A DNA stretch of 64,000 nt from an uncultured Saprospirales bacterium (lineage in GTDB: Bacteria > Bacteroidota > Bacteroidia > Chitinophagales > Saprospiraceae). The stretch covers positions 3,842 to 67,841 of the forward strand of contig CALAZP010000072.1 of NCBI GenBank assembly GCA_937926355.1, read 5' to 3'. The position numbers and the translations under genes were made by a program. Below are positions 27,517-35,572 of this stretch, one piece after another. Each line of letters opens with the position of its first letter. Positions within the stretch are counted from its first letter, which is position 1. The notes below the pieces were generated by a model that was not told where the DNA came from, did no database searches, and was given only the letters and a program-made list of their open reading frames with translations.

Positions 27517-28131
27517 ATGGCAAAAAAAAGAAAGTTTTACGTAGTCTGGAAGGGAACTGAACCTGGAATTGCAGATTCTTGGGAAAAGTGCCTAGAAAGA
27601 GTTAAAGGATATCCCGATGCTCAGTATAAGTCCTTTAATAGCCTAGAGGAAGCTAAAAGCGCATTTTATAGTGGTTATGATGCATCTATCACAAGAAAAA
27701 AATCAACTGTTCATGCCGTTGGGTTACCAGAGGGACTAACTGATTTTATATGCGTAGATGCTGCTTGTAGCGGAAATCCAGGATTTATGGAGTATAGAGG
27801 GATTGAATTTCCGGCTAATAAAGAAATTTTTCATCAAAAATTTGAAACTGGAACCAATAATATTGGTGAATTTCTTGCTATTGTGCACGCCCTTGCTTTT
27901 TGTCAAAAAAACAATTCCCCCAAACCCATTTACTCTGACTCAAAAATTGCGATCCTATGGGTTAACAAAAAAAAATGCAATACAAAGATTGAAGGAGAAA
28001 AAAGTGTGCCACTGAAAGAGGTAATAAAAAGAGCAGAAAACTGGTTAAAAACCAATTCTTATAAAAACCCAATTGTAAAGTGGGAAACTAGTTCCTGGGG
28101 GGAAATACCTGCTGATTTTGGAAGGAAATAA
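27517..28131 (+). CDS. ribonuclease H with N-terminal viroplasmin-like domain
   Basis: The protein has 204 residues. The N-terminal 50 (KFYVVWKGTEPGIADSWEKC, then FNSLEEAKSAF) form the small caulimovirus viroplasmin/RNase H1 hybrid-binding domain seen in eukaryotic RNase H1. The C-terminal RNase H fold starts at about residue 77 with CVDAACSGNPG (first catalytic Asp), continues with NIGEFLAIVHAL (Glu) and IYSDSKIAILWV (Asp). It degrades RNA in RNA-DNA hybrids. This two-domain form is common in Bacteroidota. It ends directly against the def gene on the other strand. Confidence 0.88.
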   Translation: MAKKRKFYVVWKGTEPGIADSWEKCLERVKGYPDAQYKSFNSLEEAKSAFYSGYDASITRKKSTVHAVGLPEGLTDFICVDAACSGNPGFMEYRGIEFPANKEIFHQKFETGTNNIGEFLAIVHALAFCQKNNSPKPIYSDSKIAILWVNKKKCNTKIEGEKSVPLKEVIKRAENWLKTNSYKNPIVKWETSSWGEIPADFGRK

Positions 28132-28677
28132 TCACTTCCACCTCATTCTATAGTCATGAGTCACTTTCCCTTTCAACATACCAGCTAATTTACCTCGGAT
28201 TAATCGCTTCCTAACTGGTGAAAGTTTGTCGACAAACAATACTCCATCAGTATGATCGTATTCGTGTTGAATCACCCTTGCATTAATTCCATCAAAAGTT
28301 TCAATACTTTCGTTAAAATTTTCGTCCATGGATCTCAAAACAATAGATTCAGGACGGTCAACCTCTCCCCGCACATCTGGAATACTCAAACATCCTTCTT
28401 CGTAACCCCAATCTGCTCCAGTCTCTTCTACTTTTTGGGCATTTATAAACACTCTTTTAAACCCTTTATCCTTGTCTTTAAACATTTGAGTTGTATCAAT
28501 TACAAACAGTCTAATGGATAAACCTATTTGAGGAGCGGCTAATCCAACACCATTAGCATTATACATGGTTTCCCACATATTCTCGATTAAATCTTTTAAA
28601 CCTTCATAATCTCGAGGAATCTCCTCAGCCACCCTTTTTAGTACTGCTTGACCGTAGCCATATATTGGTAAAATCAT
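28132..28677 (-). CDS. def: peptide deformylase
   Basis: The 181-residue protein has all three deformylase motifs: GVGLAAPQIG (43-52), EGCLSIP (94-100, metal-ligand Cys) and QHEYDH (137-142, two metal-ligand His and catalytic Glu). It removes the formyl group from the N-terminal methionine of new proteins. The start overlaps the stop of the ruvX/yqgF gene by ATGA, so they are coupled. Confidence 0.97.
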   Translation of the reverse strand: MILPIYGYGQAVLKRVAEEIPRDYEGLKDLIENMWETMYNANGVGLAAPQIGLSIRLFVIDTTQMFKDKDKGFKRVFINAQKVEETGADWGYEEGCLSIPDVRGEVDRPESIVLRSMDENFNESIETFDGINARVIQHEYDHTDGVLFVDKLSPVRKRLIRGKLAGMLKGKVTHDYRMRWK

Positions 28678-29090
28678 TTTTTATTTCTTTCTAAATAGGA
28701 TTGCAACAATATTACTGCTGATATCTTGTCAATTAAACCTTTTTCTTTTCGTTTAGATTTTTTAACCCCTGATTGGATAAGAACTTTATTGGCCTCAATA
28801 GATGATAATCGTTCGTCAATTAGGTCCACTTTTTTTGATGGGTACCACTTATCTAATAATCGTATAAATTCATCCACCATAAGAGTAGTTGCACTTTTGG
28901 TTCCATCGAGCTTAATAGGATAACCTATGACAATAGTCCCTACCTTTTCGTGTTTGAAGTAATCGTCCAAAAAAAATTTTAAATCATGAGTAAGAACCGT
29001 TTCTAATGGACTAACAGTAATCTTAAGGGGATCGGTTACCGCGATTCCAGTCCTTACTTTACCATAGTCTAAACATAGAATTCTTTCCAC
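28674..29090 (-). CDS. ruvX: YqgF/RuvX-family putative Holliday junction resolvase / pre-16S rRNA nuclease
   Basis: The protein has 138 residues from a GTG at 29090 giving VERILCLDYGKVRTGIAVTD, which matches the usual YqgF start. A TTG at 29108 would add six residues. It has an RNase H-like fold with catalytic Asp in CLDYG, Glu in LIDERLSSIEA and Asp in GLIDKISAVILLQ. In E. coli YqgF trims the 5' end of 16S rRNA. A resolvase role has also been proposed. The peptide deformylase gene follows with a 4-bp overlap. Confidence 0.88.
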   Translation of the reverse strand: MERILCLDYGKVRTGIAVTDPLKITVSPLETVLTHDLKFFLDDYFKHEKVGTIVIGYPIKLDGTKSATTLMVDEFIRLLDKWYPSKKVDLIDERLSSIEANKVLIQSGVKKSKRKEKGLIDKISAVILLQSYLERNKK

Positions 29091-29134
29091 ATTGCAAAGG
29101 TAAACCAATTCGAATCAATATTAGTTTCAAAAAG

Positions 29135-29162
29135 AAATGGAGGCCTATAAAAGCCTCCATTT
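29135..29162 (-). terminator. intrinsic terminator of the 29206-29844 gene
   Basis: AAATGGAGGC and GCCTCCATTT form a perfect 10-bp stem around an 8-base loop, 43 bp after the stop of the minus-strand gene at 29206. On that strand the hairpin is followed by CTTTTTG, a short U-tract. Confidence 0.7.
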
Positions 29163-29205
29163 ACCAAACAGAGAAAACCAAAATCCGTAATGAATATTTT
29201 TTTAA

Positions 29206-29844
29206 TTAACTTTTTTGCTGGTCTAATTTTTTCAAATCATAAAAAGCTATAAGGTTTTGAACTAAAAAACCTGCCCCTTCAGATTTAAGATTAAAGTGCT
29301 CCACCACTTTTTGATACCAATCTTCCCGACTATTTGGAATCTGTCCCTTTTCTAAAAAAAGATGACTAATTGCTCTACCCTGATTTTTCCATTTTTGAGA
29401 AATCCGCCTTTGATTCGTCCAAGAAGAAGTTTTAGGCTTTTCGGACGAATAGCTATTGAAATTCTGAATATTGAATAAACCAATAGCCATCTGAACTCCA
29501 GCTGGGATTTGATTCTCTATTTCTAAAGATTGAACTATTGAAGTGTTATTTTGAATAAAACTCCTGGCAAGTTCGTCATCTATCTCCCAATACTGCTCAT
29601 GAGGCCAAGTAATAGACCAATCTTCGATTAACTCTTCACTACTAGTGGCAAGAACTGTCAGGAAATTTTTACCGATAGGTATACTCCAAGTGAAATCATT
29701 AAAATAAATCCAACTGTAGAGCAATACAGGTATAAAAATTTTTTTAACAACCATCCAATTGATTATTAATCTTTTGGATTTTGACTTCGAACTAGGCATA
29801 CTAACTTTCCATTCTATTACGTGATTATTAGTGGTTGCTTCCAT
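29206..29844 (-). CDS. membrane-anchored protein of unknown function, possible degenerate glucosaminidase-like domain
   Basis: The 212-residue protein has a basic N-terminus, one membrane helix at about 33-52 (VKKIFIPVLLYSWIYF) and a soluble domain. The stretch ARSFIQNNTSIVQSLEIEN then QIPAGVQMAIGLF resembles the start of FlgJ/GH73 glucosaminidase domains (about 95-125), but the catalytic glutamate expected after the AQ-type helix is absent. The C-terminal WYQKVVEHFNLKSEG is consistent with a helical tail. It is divergent from porP across 160 bp. I do not recognise it with certainty. A non-catalytic peptidoglycan-contacting protein is only a guess. Confidence 0.6.
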   Translation of the reverse strand: MEATTNNHVIEWKVSMPSSKSKSKRLIINWMVVKKIFIPVLLYSWIYFNDFTWSIPIGKNFLTVLATSSEELIEDWSITWPHEQYWEIDDELARSFIQNNTSIVQSLEIENQIPAGVQMAIGLFNIQNFNSYSSEKPKTSSWTNQRRISQKWKNQGRAISHLFLEKGQIPNSREDWYQKVVEHFNLKSEGAGFLVQNLIAFYDLKKLDQQKS

Positions 29845-29911
29845 AATTTTCAGTTTAGTTAATACAAATATAACACTTTTTGTTTATAAAAATATATTAA
29901 ATAAACTTTTT

Positions 29912-29934
29912 GTTTGTTTTTAATTTAAACAAAC
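29912..29934. promoter_or_regulatory. inverted repeat in the divergent promoter region before porP
   Basis: GTTTGTTT and AAACAAAC form an 8-bp perfect inverted repeat around TTAATTT. It lies between the 29206-29844 gene (-) and porP (+), with two copies of CTTTTTGTTT nearby. It could be an operator. In AT-rich DNA chance is not excluded. Confidence 0.3.
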
Positions 29935-30004
29935 CGTTTTTTAAAATATTGTTTTACTATATTGTCGCCAATGAACATTTAAGAAAAAAAACTATTATTC
30001 CAAT

Positions 30005-30961
30005 ATGACTCGATTAATAGCCCTGTTTTTATTGCTAACTGTGTCATTGCGTGGACAGCAGCGTCCTACCTACAGCCTTTATTTTGAAAATTTGACCAAT
30101 ATTAACCCGGGATATGTAGGATTAGATAATTCACTAAGTATTACTGGTGTAGTTAGAAATCAATGGATTGGCATTTTGGGTAATCCAAAACAACAAGTGA
30201 TAACCGCACACATGCCTTATGACTTAGTAAATGGGGGTTTGGGAATAATATTTGAATCTGATCAAACTGGTTTGAGAAAAGATACTAGAACTTCTATCCA
30301 ATACAGTTATTATCTAACAAGCAGTACGGAACAATCTTTAAGTGTTGGCTTAGGAGTGGGATTTTATCAAAGAACAATAGATGGAAATGGTTACAGAACG
30401 CCTTCAGGACAGTATTCTGACGGCTCTCCATTTAATCATAACGATCAGATTCTGTCTTTACAACAAGAAAACGCTACTGCAATATTTGTCGATTTTGGAA
30501 TGTATTATCGCTCTCGAGGATGGGAAGGAGGACTTTCTATAACCAACCTAAACGCCCCTATTGCTGATGTCAATGATTATTCTTTTACTTTTGAACGCAC
30601 CCTTCACCTCTACGGGAGGTATTATCACGAGTTAAACTCAAAGTTTGGTCTTATTGGTAACGCAGCCTTATTATCCAATTTGGAACAACATCAAATATTA
30701 ATCAATACCGGACTCCAGATTAATGAAAATATAATGCTCGGAATTGGGGTGAGAGGGATCACCGAAATAGACGCTTTGATGCTTCAAGGAGGGATTAAAT
30801 TAAATGATCAATGGAAACTTTTCTACGGCTATGATAGCGGAATATCTTCATTTTCAAACTCCTTGGGTGGCAGTCATGAAATTGGTTTAAACTTTAATAT
30901 AAACAAAAGAATTGGAGGAGGAGTCCCACCAAGAATTATTTATAGTCCAAGATTTTTATAA
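30005..30961 (+). CDS. porP: PorP/SprF-family type IX secretion outer membrane protein
   Basis: The 318-residue protein has a signal peptide (MTRLIALFLLLTVSLRGQQ) directly followed by RPTYSLYFENLTNINPGYVG, the opening typical of PorP/SprF proteins (mature start near Q..P.YS.Y..N....NPA). It is an outer-membrane beta-barrel with many alternating strands. PorP-type proteins act in type IX secretion, linking the motor complex to surface delivery of adhesins such as SprB. It is the first gene of the porP-gldK-gldL-gldM-gldN order and likely cotranscribed. Confidence 0.92.
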   Translation: MTRLIALFLLLTVSLRGQQRPTYSLYFENLTNINPGYVGLDNSLSITGVVRNQWIGILGNPKQQVITAHMPYDLVNGGLGIIFESDQTGLRKDTRTSIQYSYYLTSSTEQSLSVGLGVGFYQRTIDGNGYRTPSGQYSDGSPFNHNDQILSLQQENATAIFVDFGMYYRSRGWEGGLSITNLNAPIADVNDYSFTFERTLHLYGRYYHELNSKFGLIGNAALLSNLEQHQILINTGLQINENIMLGIGVRGITEIDALMLQGGIKLNDQWKLFYGYDSGISSFSNSLGGSHEIGLNFNINKRIGGGVPPRIIYSPRFL

Positions 30962-30995
30962 AATTATTTTTAAGTCAAATACTATTTTTTAACAC

Positions 30996-31112
30996 ATGGA
31001 CGTTTTTCGTCTTGAATTTTTGAATGAGAGCATGGTTTTTTTGCCTCAAACAAATCAAACAAACTATATTAGCGGTTTAATTGAAAAACACTTAGGAAAA
31101 CCTAAATTTTGA
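30996..31112 (+). CDS. possible 38-residue upstream peptide before gldK
   Basis: An ATG at 30996 opens a 38-codon frame, beginning MDVFRLEFLNESMVFL and ending with TGA at 31110-31112, one base before the gldK ATG. It fills almost all of the gap between porP and gldK. The exact abutment would allow translational coupling to gldK. I know no family for it, and a frame of this length can arise by chance. Confidence 0.3.
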   Translation: MDVFRLEFLNESMVFLPQTNQTNYISGLIEKHLGKPKF

Positions 31113-31113
31113 T

Positions 31114-32349
31114 ATGAGAAGAGTAATCCATTTAAGTGCATTTGTGCTATTGTTGTTCATGACATCTTGTGGTCAGAAACAATCTGGGGAGTTAGTTGGT
31201 GTCCAAGACAGACCATCCTGGAAAGGAATTAATCCTTACGGAATGGTGTATGTTCCTTCTGGAACGCTACATGTTGGTCCGAGCGATCAAGATATTGCCA
31301 ATACTTTTGTGCAAAGACCCAAAGAAATTTCTATTCAAGGTTTTTACATGGATGATACTGAAATCACAAATAATGAGTATCGACAATTCGTGAAATGGGT
31401 TACTGAATATTGGGCACATACTTATTTGGACCACTTTATTGAAGATGAAGTAACTGGAGAGGAGCGGATTGATTGGGAATATGAAATTGATTGGGCAGAT
31501 GAAACCTTAGAAGACCTTTATTATCAAGGTCCCGATAGATTTTCTGGCAAAAGAGAACTGGCCGTAGAAAAACTAGTTTACGAATACGAGTGGTATGATT
31601 GGCAAGGTGCAGCTAAAAGTGATGGTTCTCAAAGAAGACGTGATTTTATTAGAAAAAAGAGGGTTCAAATATATCCAGATACACTAGTTTGGATTAGAGA
31701 TTTTGCCTATAGCTATAACGAGCCCATGGCAAGAAATTATTTTAGCCACCCATCCTATGATGATTATCCAGTTGTAGGAGTAGATTGGCACATGGCTACC
31801 GCTTTCAGCCATTGGAGAACTCAACTCTGGAATGAATCGAAAGGAGATGATATAAATACTGAAGATTTTCGATTACCCTCTGAGCATGAATGGGAATACG
31901 CTGCAAGAGGGGGTAGAGATTTAGCTCCATTTCCTTGGGGAGGATATTATGTAAGAAACGGAAAAGGATGTCTTTTGGCCAACTTCAAACCAGGTCGTGG
32001 AAATTATCCGGAAGATGGAGGTTTCTATACTGTTAAAGCAGATGCCTATTTCCCAAATGATTACGGATTATACAATATGGCTGGAAATGTAGCTGAATGG
32101 ACCAGTACCGCTTTTGAAGAAAACGCTTATCAATTCATGCACGACCTTAATCCGGACGTTAGATATGATGCTAATGAAAATGACCCAGAATCTTATAAAA
32201 GAAAAGTAGTAAGAGGAGGTTCTTGGAAAGACGTTGCTTATTATCTACAAACGGGAACACGAAACTGGGAATATCAAGATACTACCAAATCCTATATAGG
32301 TTTTAGAAATGTACTCACCTTCTTAGGAAGGTCCATTAATGATTTTTAA
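31114..32349 (+). CDS. gldK: type IX secretion lipoprotein GldK/PorK
   Basis: The 411-residue protein has a lipobox (LFMTSC, Cys19) and a formylglycine-generating-enzyme (SUMF1) fold: MVYVPSGTLHVG, FYMDDTEITNNEYRQFVKWV, FRLPSEHEWEYAARGG, MAGNVAEWTS and VVRGGSWKD. In GldK this fold is structural, not catalytic. GldK/PorK with GldN/PorN forms the large periplasmic ring under the outer membrane in the type IX secretion machine. The gene order porP-gldK-L-M-N leaves no doubt about the assignment. Confidence 0.97.
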   Translation: MRRVIHLSAFVLLLFMTSCGQKQSGELVGVQDRPSWKGINPYGMVYVPSGTLHVGPSDQDIANTFVQRPKEISIQGFYMDDTEITNNEYRQFVKWVTEYWAHTYLDHFIEDEVTGEERIDWEYEIDWADETLEDLYYQGPDRFSGKRELAVEKLVYEYEWYDWQGAAKSDGSQRRRDFIRKKRVQIYPDTLVWIRDFAYSYNEPMARNYFSHPSYDDYPVVGVDWHMATAFSHWRTQLWNESKGDDINTEDFRLPSEHEWEYAARGGRDLAPFPWGGYYVRNGKGCLLANFKPGRGNYPEDGGFYTVKADAYFPNDYGLYNMAGNVAEWTSTAFEENAYQFMHDLNPDVRYDANENDPESYKRKVVRGGSWKDVAYYLQTGTRNWEYQDTTKSYIGFRNVLTFLGRSINDF

Positions 32350-32379
32350 TGAAAATGTTAATAATTAAAAAATAAAGTA

Positions 32380-32985
32380 ATGAGTTTAATCAAATCAAAA
32401 GGATTTAAATATTTTAAAAATCTTCTCATAGGTCTTGGAGCAGCAGTAGTATTGGTAGGGGCATTGTTTAAACTTGAAAGTTGGGATGGAGCTAGTGAAC
32501 TCCTTATTGCGGGGCTTTCAACCGAAGCACTAATATTTTTAGTTCTAGGTTTTCTAGGTCCGGAAAAAGATTACTATTGGGAAAAATTATACCCTGGATT
32601 AGATGCCTACAATGGTAAAGTCACTCCTATTGCTGGAGGTAGTGCAGGTGGCGGTCAACTAGACGGAGAAAAGGCACATCTTCAATTGGATGGAATGATT
32701 ACAGAATTACAAGAAATGTCTAAAAATCTTTCCTCCCTTCGAGCACTGCAAGAAGTAGATTTTTCAGGCACCAGTCAACAGATAGCTTCTATGACTAATT
32801 TTTATGCCAAATTAAATGAAGCAATGGCTGATCTTACCGATTCATTGGAAGATACCAGAGCCTACAAAGAACAAATTGGAATGCTGAATAGCAATATTCA
32901 AAATCTAAATCATTCTTATAGCACTTTAAATAACATTTACGGTAACGTAGTAGCTACAATGACAGGAGCTAGAAGAGATGCCTAA
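32380..32985 (+). CDS. gldL: type IX secretion/gliding motor inner membrane protein GldL/PorL
   Basis: The protein has 201 residues with two N-terminal membrane helices (LLIGLGAAVVLVGALFKL and LIAGLSTEALIFLVLGFLG) and a long cytoplasmic helical tail. The glutamate in STEALIF in the second helix corresponds to the residue implicated in proton flow in GldL. GldL pentamers with the GldM helix form the proton-driven motor for type IX secretion and gliding. Spacing to gldK is 30 bp and to gldM 51 bp. Confidence 0.95.
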   Translation: MSLIKSKGFKYFKNLLIGLGAAVVLVGALFKLESWDGASELLIAGLSTEALIFLVLGFLGPEKDYYWEKLYPGLDAYNGKVTPIAGGSAGGGQLDGEKAHLQLDGMITELQEMSKNLSSLRALQEVDFSGTSQQIASMTNFYAKLNEAMADLTDSLEDTRAYKEQIGMLNSNIQNLNHSYSTLNNIYGNVVATMTGARRDA

Positions 32986-33036
32986 TATCTGCTCAAGTTA
33001 AATTGTGCTTTTGCAAAACCAATAAATTAAAGAATT

Positions 33037-34653
33037 ATGTCTATACCTAAGGACCCGAGGCAACTGATGATTAATCTGATGTACCTCGTTCTTACCGCAC
33101 TACTTGCTCTAAATGTATCTGCAGAGGTGATGAATGCTTTTTTCTCATTAGACAATAGTTTGAATTCTACCAACGAGATTCTTAATACTGCCAATAATAA
33201 AGTAATCGAATCTATGGAAAAAACCGTAGAGGAAAGGACGCAATATCAACCATTGGTAGAAGCAGCTAAAAAAGCGGAAAAATTATCTAAAGATTTCACC
33301 TCATATATTGACGAGTTGCTTCTCAATTTGGAGGAACAAGCAGGAGGGGTATATCCAGAGGGCTATAAAGAACCACTGAAAGTCGGCAGACCTAAGAAAT
33401 TTAAAGACAAAGAATTACCTACCCGTTTTTTTGTAGATGGAATGGAGGTTTTGGGAAATTCACAAAGCCCTAAAGGTCCAGAATTAAAGGAGAAGATACT
33501 TCAAACTAGAAGTGAGTTGATAAAGATTGTAGAAGAAGTTTCCAAATTAGAAATTGAGGGGACAATAATTAGGCCTGAGGAAATCGAGGAATTAAAAGAT
33601 AAAATAGCCTTGACTATAGATGACGAGTCTTGGAAATTAGCTAACAAAGCAAGCTGGGAACAATATACATTTGGCTATATGCCAGTTGCTGCATGCTATC
33701 CGATTTTACGCAAGTTTCAAAATGATTCTAAAAATTCGGAATCCACCATTATCAATTTCTTAAGTAGTAAAATCGGAGCAACAGTCATTGAATTTGACCA
33801 ATTTTTTCCCGTGGTTTCTGCCAATAGCAGCTATATCATAAAGGGAGAAACCTATCAAGCAGATGTTTTTTTAAGTGCATTCTCTTCGCAAGCTTCCGAG
33901 GGCATCTCCATGAAAGTCAATGGATCTGAAATTAATATCAATGAAGGTATTGGCAAGTATATTGCCAAGCCCAATACCATTGGTAATAAACCCCTAAAGG
34001 TAGATATATCCGTAGTCAATCCGTTTACCGGTAAACAAGAGACCTATTCCAAAACATTTTATTACGAAGTGGGTGAAAGGTCCGTTGCGGTTTCTCCAGA
34101 CAAAATGAACGTTTTCTATGTAGGTGTGGATAATCCCATATCCGTTTCTGCAGCTGGTGTATCTTCTAATGATTTGAGAGTTAGCGTTTCAGGAGCTGGC
34201 TCTTCTATTACACCAGCAGGTGGAAATAAATTTATAGTTAAAGTAACCAATTTTAATGAAGAGTGTAGCGTTAATGTTGCAGGTGGAGGAATAAGTGATA
34301 CAAAAACATTTAGGGTTAAAAGAATTCCTGATCCAATTGCTAGGTTGGGTAATCTAAGAGAGACGAGAATAGGAAACGGAGAATTCAAAGCTCAAGGCGG
34401 AGTTATCGCTTGGTTGGATGATTTTGATTTTGATGCAAGATGTCAGATTCAAGGATTTTCCTTTACTTATCAAGCTGCAAGACAAGATCCAGTCACAGTC
34501 GTTAATCCCGGTGCTTCTTACAACGCAGAAGCACAGCGGTTAGCAAATTTGGCTAAACCAGGAGATACCTATTATTTTGACAATGTCAAAGCATTATGTC
34601 CAGGGGACCCTGCTGGAAGACCAATCAATTCAATGGTTTATAAAATTAAATAG
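33037..34653 (+). CDS. gldM: type IX secretion/gliding motor protein GldM/PorM
   Basis: The protein has 538 residues with the characteristic start MSIPKDPRQLMINLMYLVLT followed by a single membrane helix (ALLALNVSAEVMNAF). A large periplasmic part of helical and immunoglobulin-like domains follows (about 60-538). GldM spans the periplasm as a dimer and transmits rotation from the GldL pentamer to the GldK/GldN ring. It is 51 bp after gldL and 5 bp before gldN. Confidence 0.96.
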   Translation: MSIPKDPRQLMINLMYLVLTALLALNVSAEVMNAFFSLDNSLNSTNEILNTANNKVIESMEKTVEERTQYQPLVEAAKKAEKLSKDFTSYIDELLLNLEEQAGGVYPEGYKEPLKVGRPKKFKDKELPTRFFVDGMEVLGNSQSPKGPELKEKILQTRSELIKIVEEVSKLEIEGTIIRPEEIEELKDKIALTIDDESWKLANKASWEQYTFGYMPVAACYPILRKFQNDSKNSESTIINFLSSKIGATVIEFDQFFPVVSANSSYIIKGETYQADVFLSAFSSQASEGISMKVNGSEININEGIGKYIAKPNTIGNKPLKVDISVVNPFTGKQETYSKTFYYEVGERSVAVSPDKMNVFYVGVDNPISVSAAGVSSNDLRVSVSGAGSSITPAGGNKFIVKVTNFNEECSVNVAGGGISDTKTFRVKRIPDPIARLGNLRETRIGNGEFKAQGGVIAWLDDFDFDARCQIQGFSFTYQAARQDPVTVVNPGASYNAEAQRLANLAKPGDTYYFDNVKALCPGDPAGRPINSMVYKIK

Positions 34654-34658
34654 TATAC

Positions 34659-35519
34659 ATGAAATATTTAGTTGCTTCTATTTTAGCCCTTTTACTAATA
34701 AATTCAGCATCCCTAGCACAGGACGCACAGAATATCATTTTAGAGTCTGGTACTTTATTAGACGGGCCTAAAGCTCCTTTAAACGATGTTACAGAGAAAA
34801 AATTAGTAAGTGAAAAAAGGTTACTACCCTACTCCCCAGTAAGAGAGGCGGATATTATGTGGGAGACTAGAATATGGAGAGTTATTGATACCAGAGAAAA
34901 AATGAATCTTCCATTCGTTTATCCTCAGCGCCCGCTTTTTCAAATTTTTAAAGAAGCTGCTGAGAATGGGGAATTAACCGTCTATAGCGCGGAGGATGAC
35001 AAATTTGCATATCCCCTTTCTGCAGAACAGGTAATTGCTTTAGGTGCAACGGTAGATACCTTGATTACGACCAATCCAGAGACCTATGAATTGGAGACAA
35101 AGATTGTTCGTAATGAAATCAATTTTGAAGATATCAAGCGCTATCGTATTAAAGAGGTTTGGTATTTCGACAAACATTACTCTAAGTTACAGGTACGAAT
35201 CCTGGGTATTGCTCCAATAAAAGACGTTAATAACGAAGACGGTTCGTTTAGATATGAACAACCCCTCTATTGGGTTTATTACCCTGATGCAAGGGAACTA
35301 TTAGCTAATGAAAGAGTATTTCATTCTGGTAACGATGCCATACCTCTTTCCTGGGAAGACATTTTCGAAATGAGATTTTTCTCCAGCTATATCTATAAAG
35401 AATCTAACGTATTTGATCAAAGGATTCAAGATTATATGTCAGGAATAGATATTTTGTTAGAAAGCGATCGCATTAAGCGAGAGCTATTTAATAGAGAACA
35501 CGACCTCTGGTCTTACTAA
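34659..35519 (+). CDS. gldN: type IX secretion/gliding protein GldN/PorN
   Basis: The 286-residue protein has a signal peptide (MKYLVASILALLLINSASLA). It has the GldN region ADIMWETRIWRVIDTREKMN, FPLSAEQ-type DKFAYPLSAEQVIALGA, RIKEVWYFDKHYSKLQVRI and WEDIFEMRFFSSYIYKESN. It binds the lipoprotein GldK to make the periplasmic ring of the type IX system. It ends the locus, and a strong bidirectional hairpin follows at 35540-35572. Confidence 0.95.
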   Translation: MKYLVASILALLLINSASLAQDAQNIILESGTLLDGPKAPLNDVTEKKLVSEKRLLPYSPVREADIMWETRIWRVIDTREKMNLPFVYPQRPLFQIFKEAAENGELTVYSAEDDKFAYPLSAEQVIALGATVDTLITTNPETYELETKIVRNEINFEDIKRYRIKEVWYFDKHYSKLQVRILGIAPIKDVNNEDGSFRYEQPLYWVYYPDARELLANERVFHSGNDAIPLSWEDIFEMRFFSSYIYKESNVFDQRIQDYMSGIDILLESDRIKRELFNREHDLWSY

Positions 35520-35539
35520 TATTTTATTTAATTAGTTTG

Positions 35540-35572
35540 AAAAGCGCTAGGATTTATATTCCCAGCGCTTTT
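35540..35572. terminator. bidirectional intrinsic terminator
   Basis: AAAAGCGCT and AGCGCTTTT form a perfect stem, with further GG/CC pairing inside, followed by TTTTATTT on the plus strand. It closes the gldN transcript and overlaps the stop codon (35547-35549) of the convergent glycosyltransferase gene, so it likely serves both strands. Confidence 0.8.
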
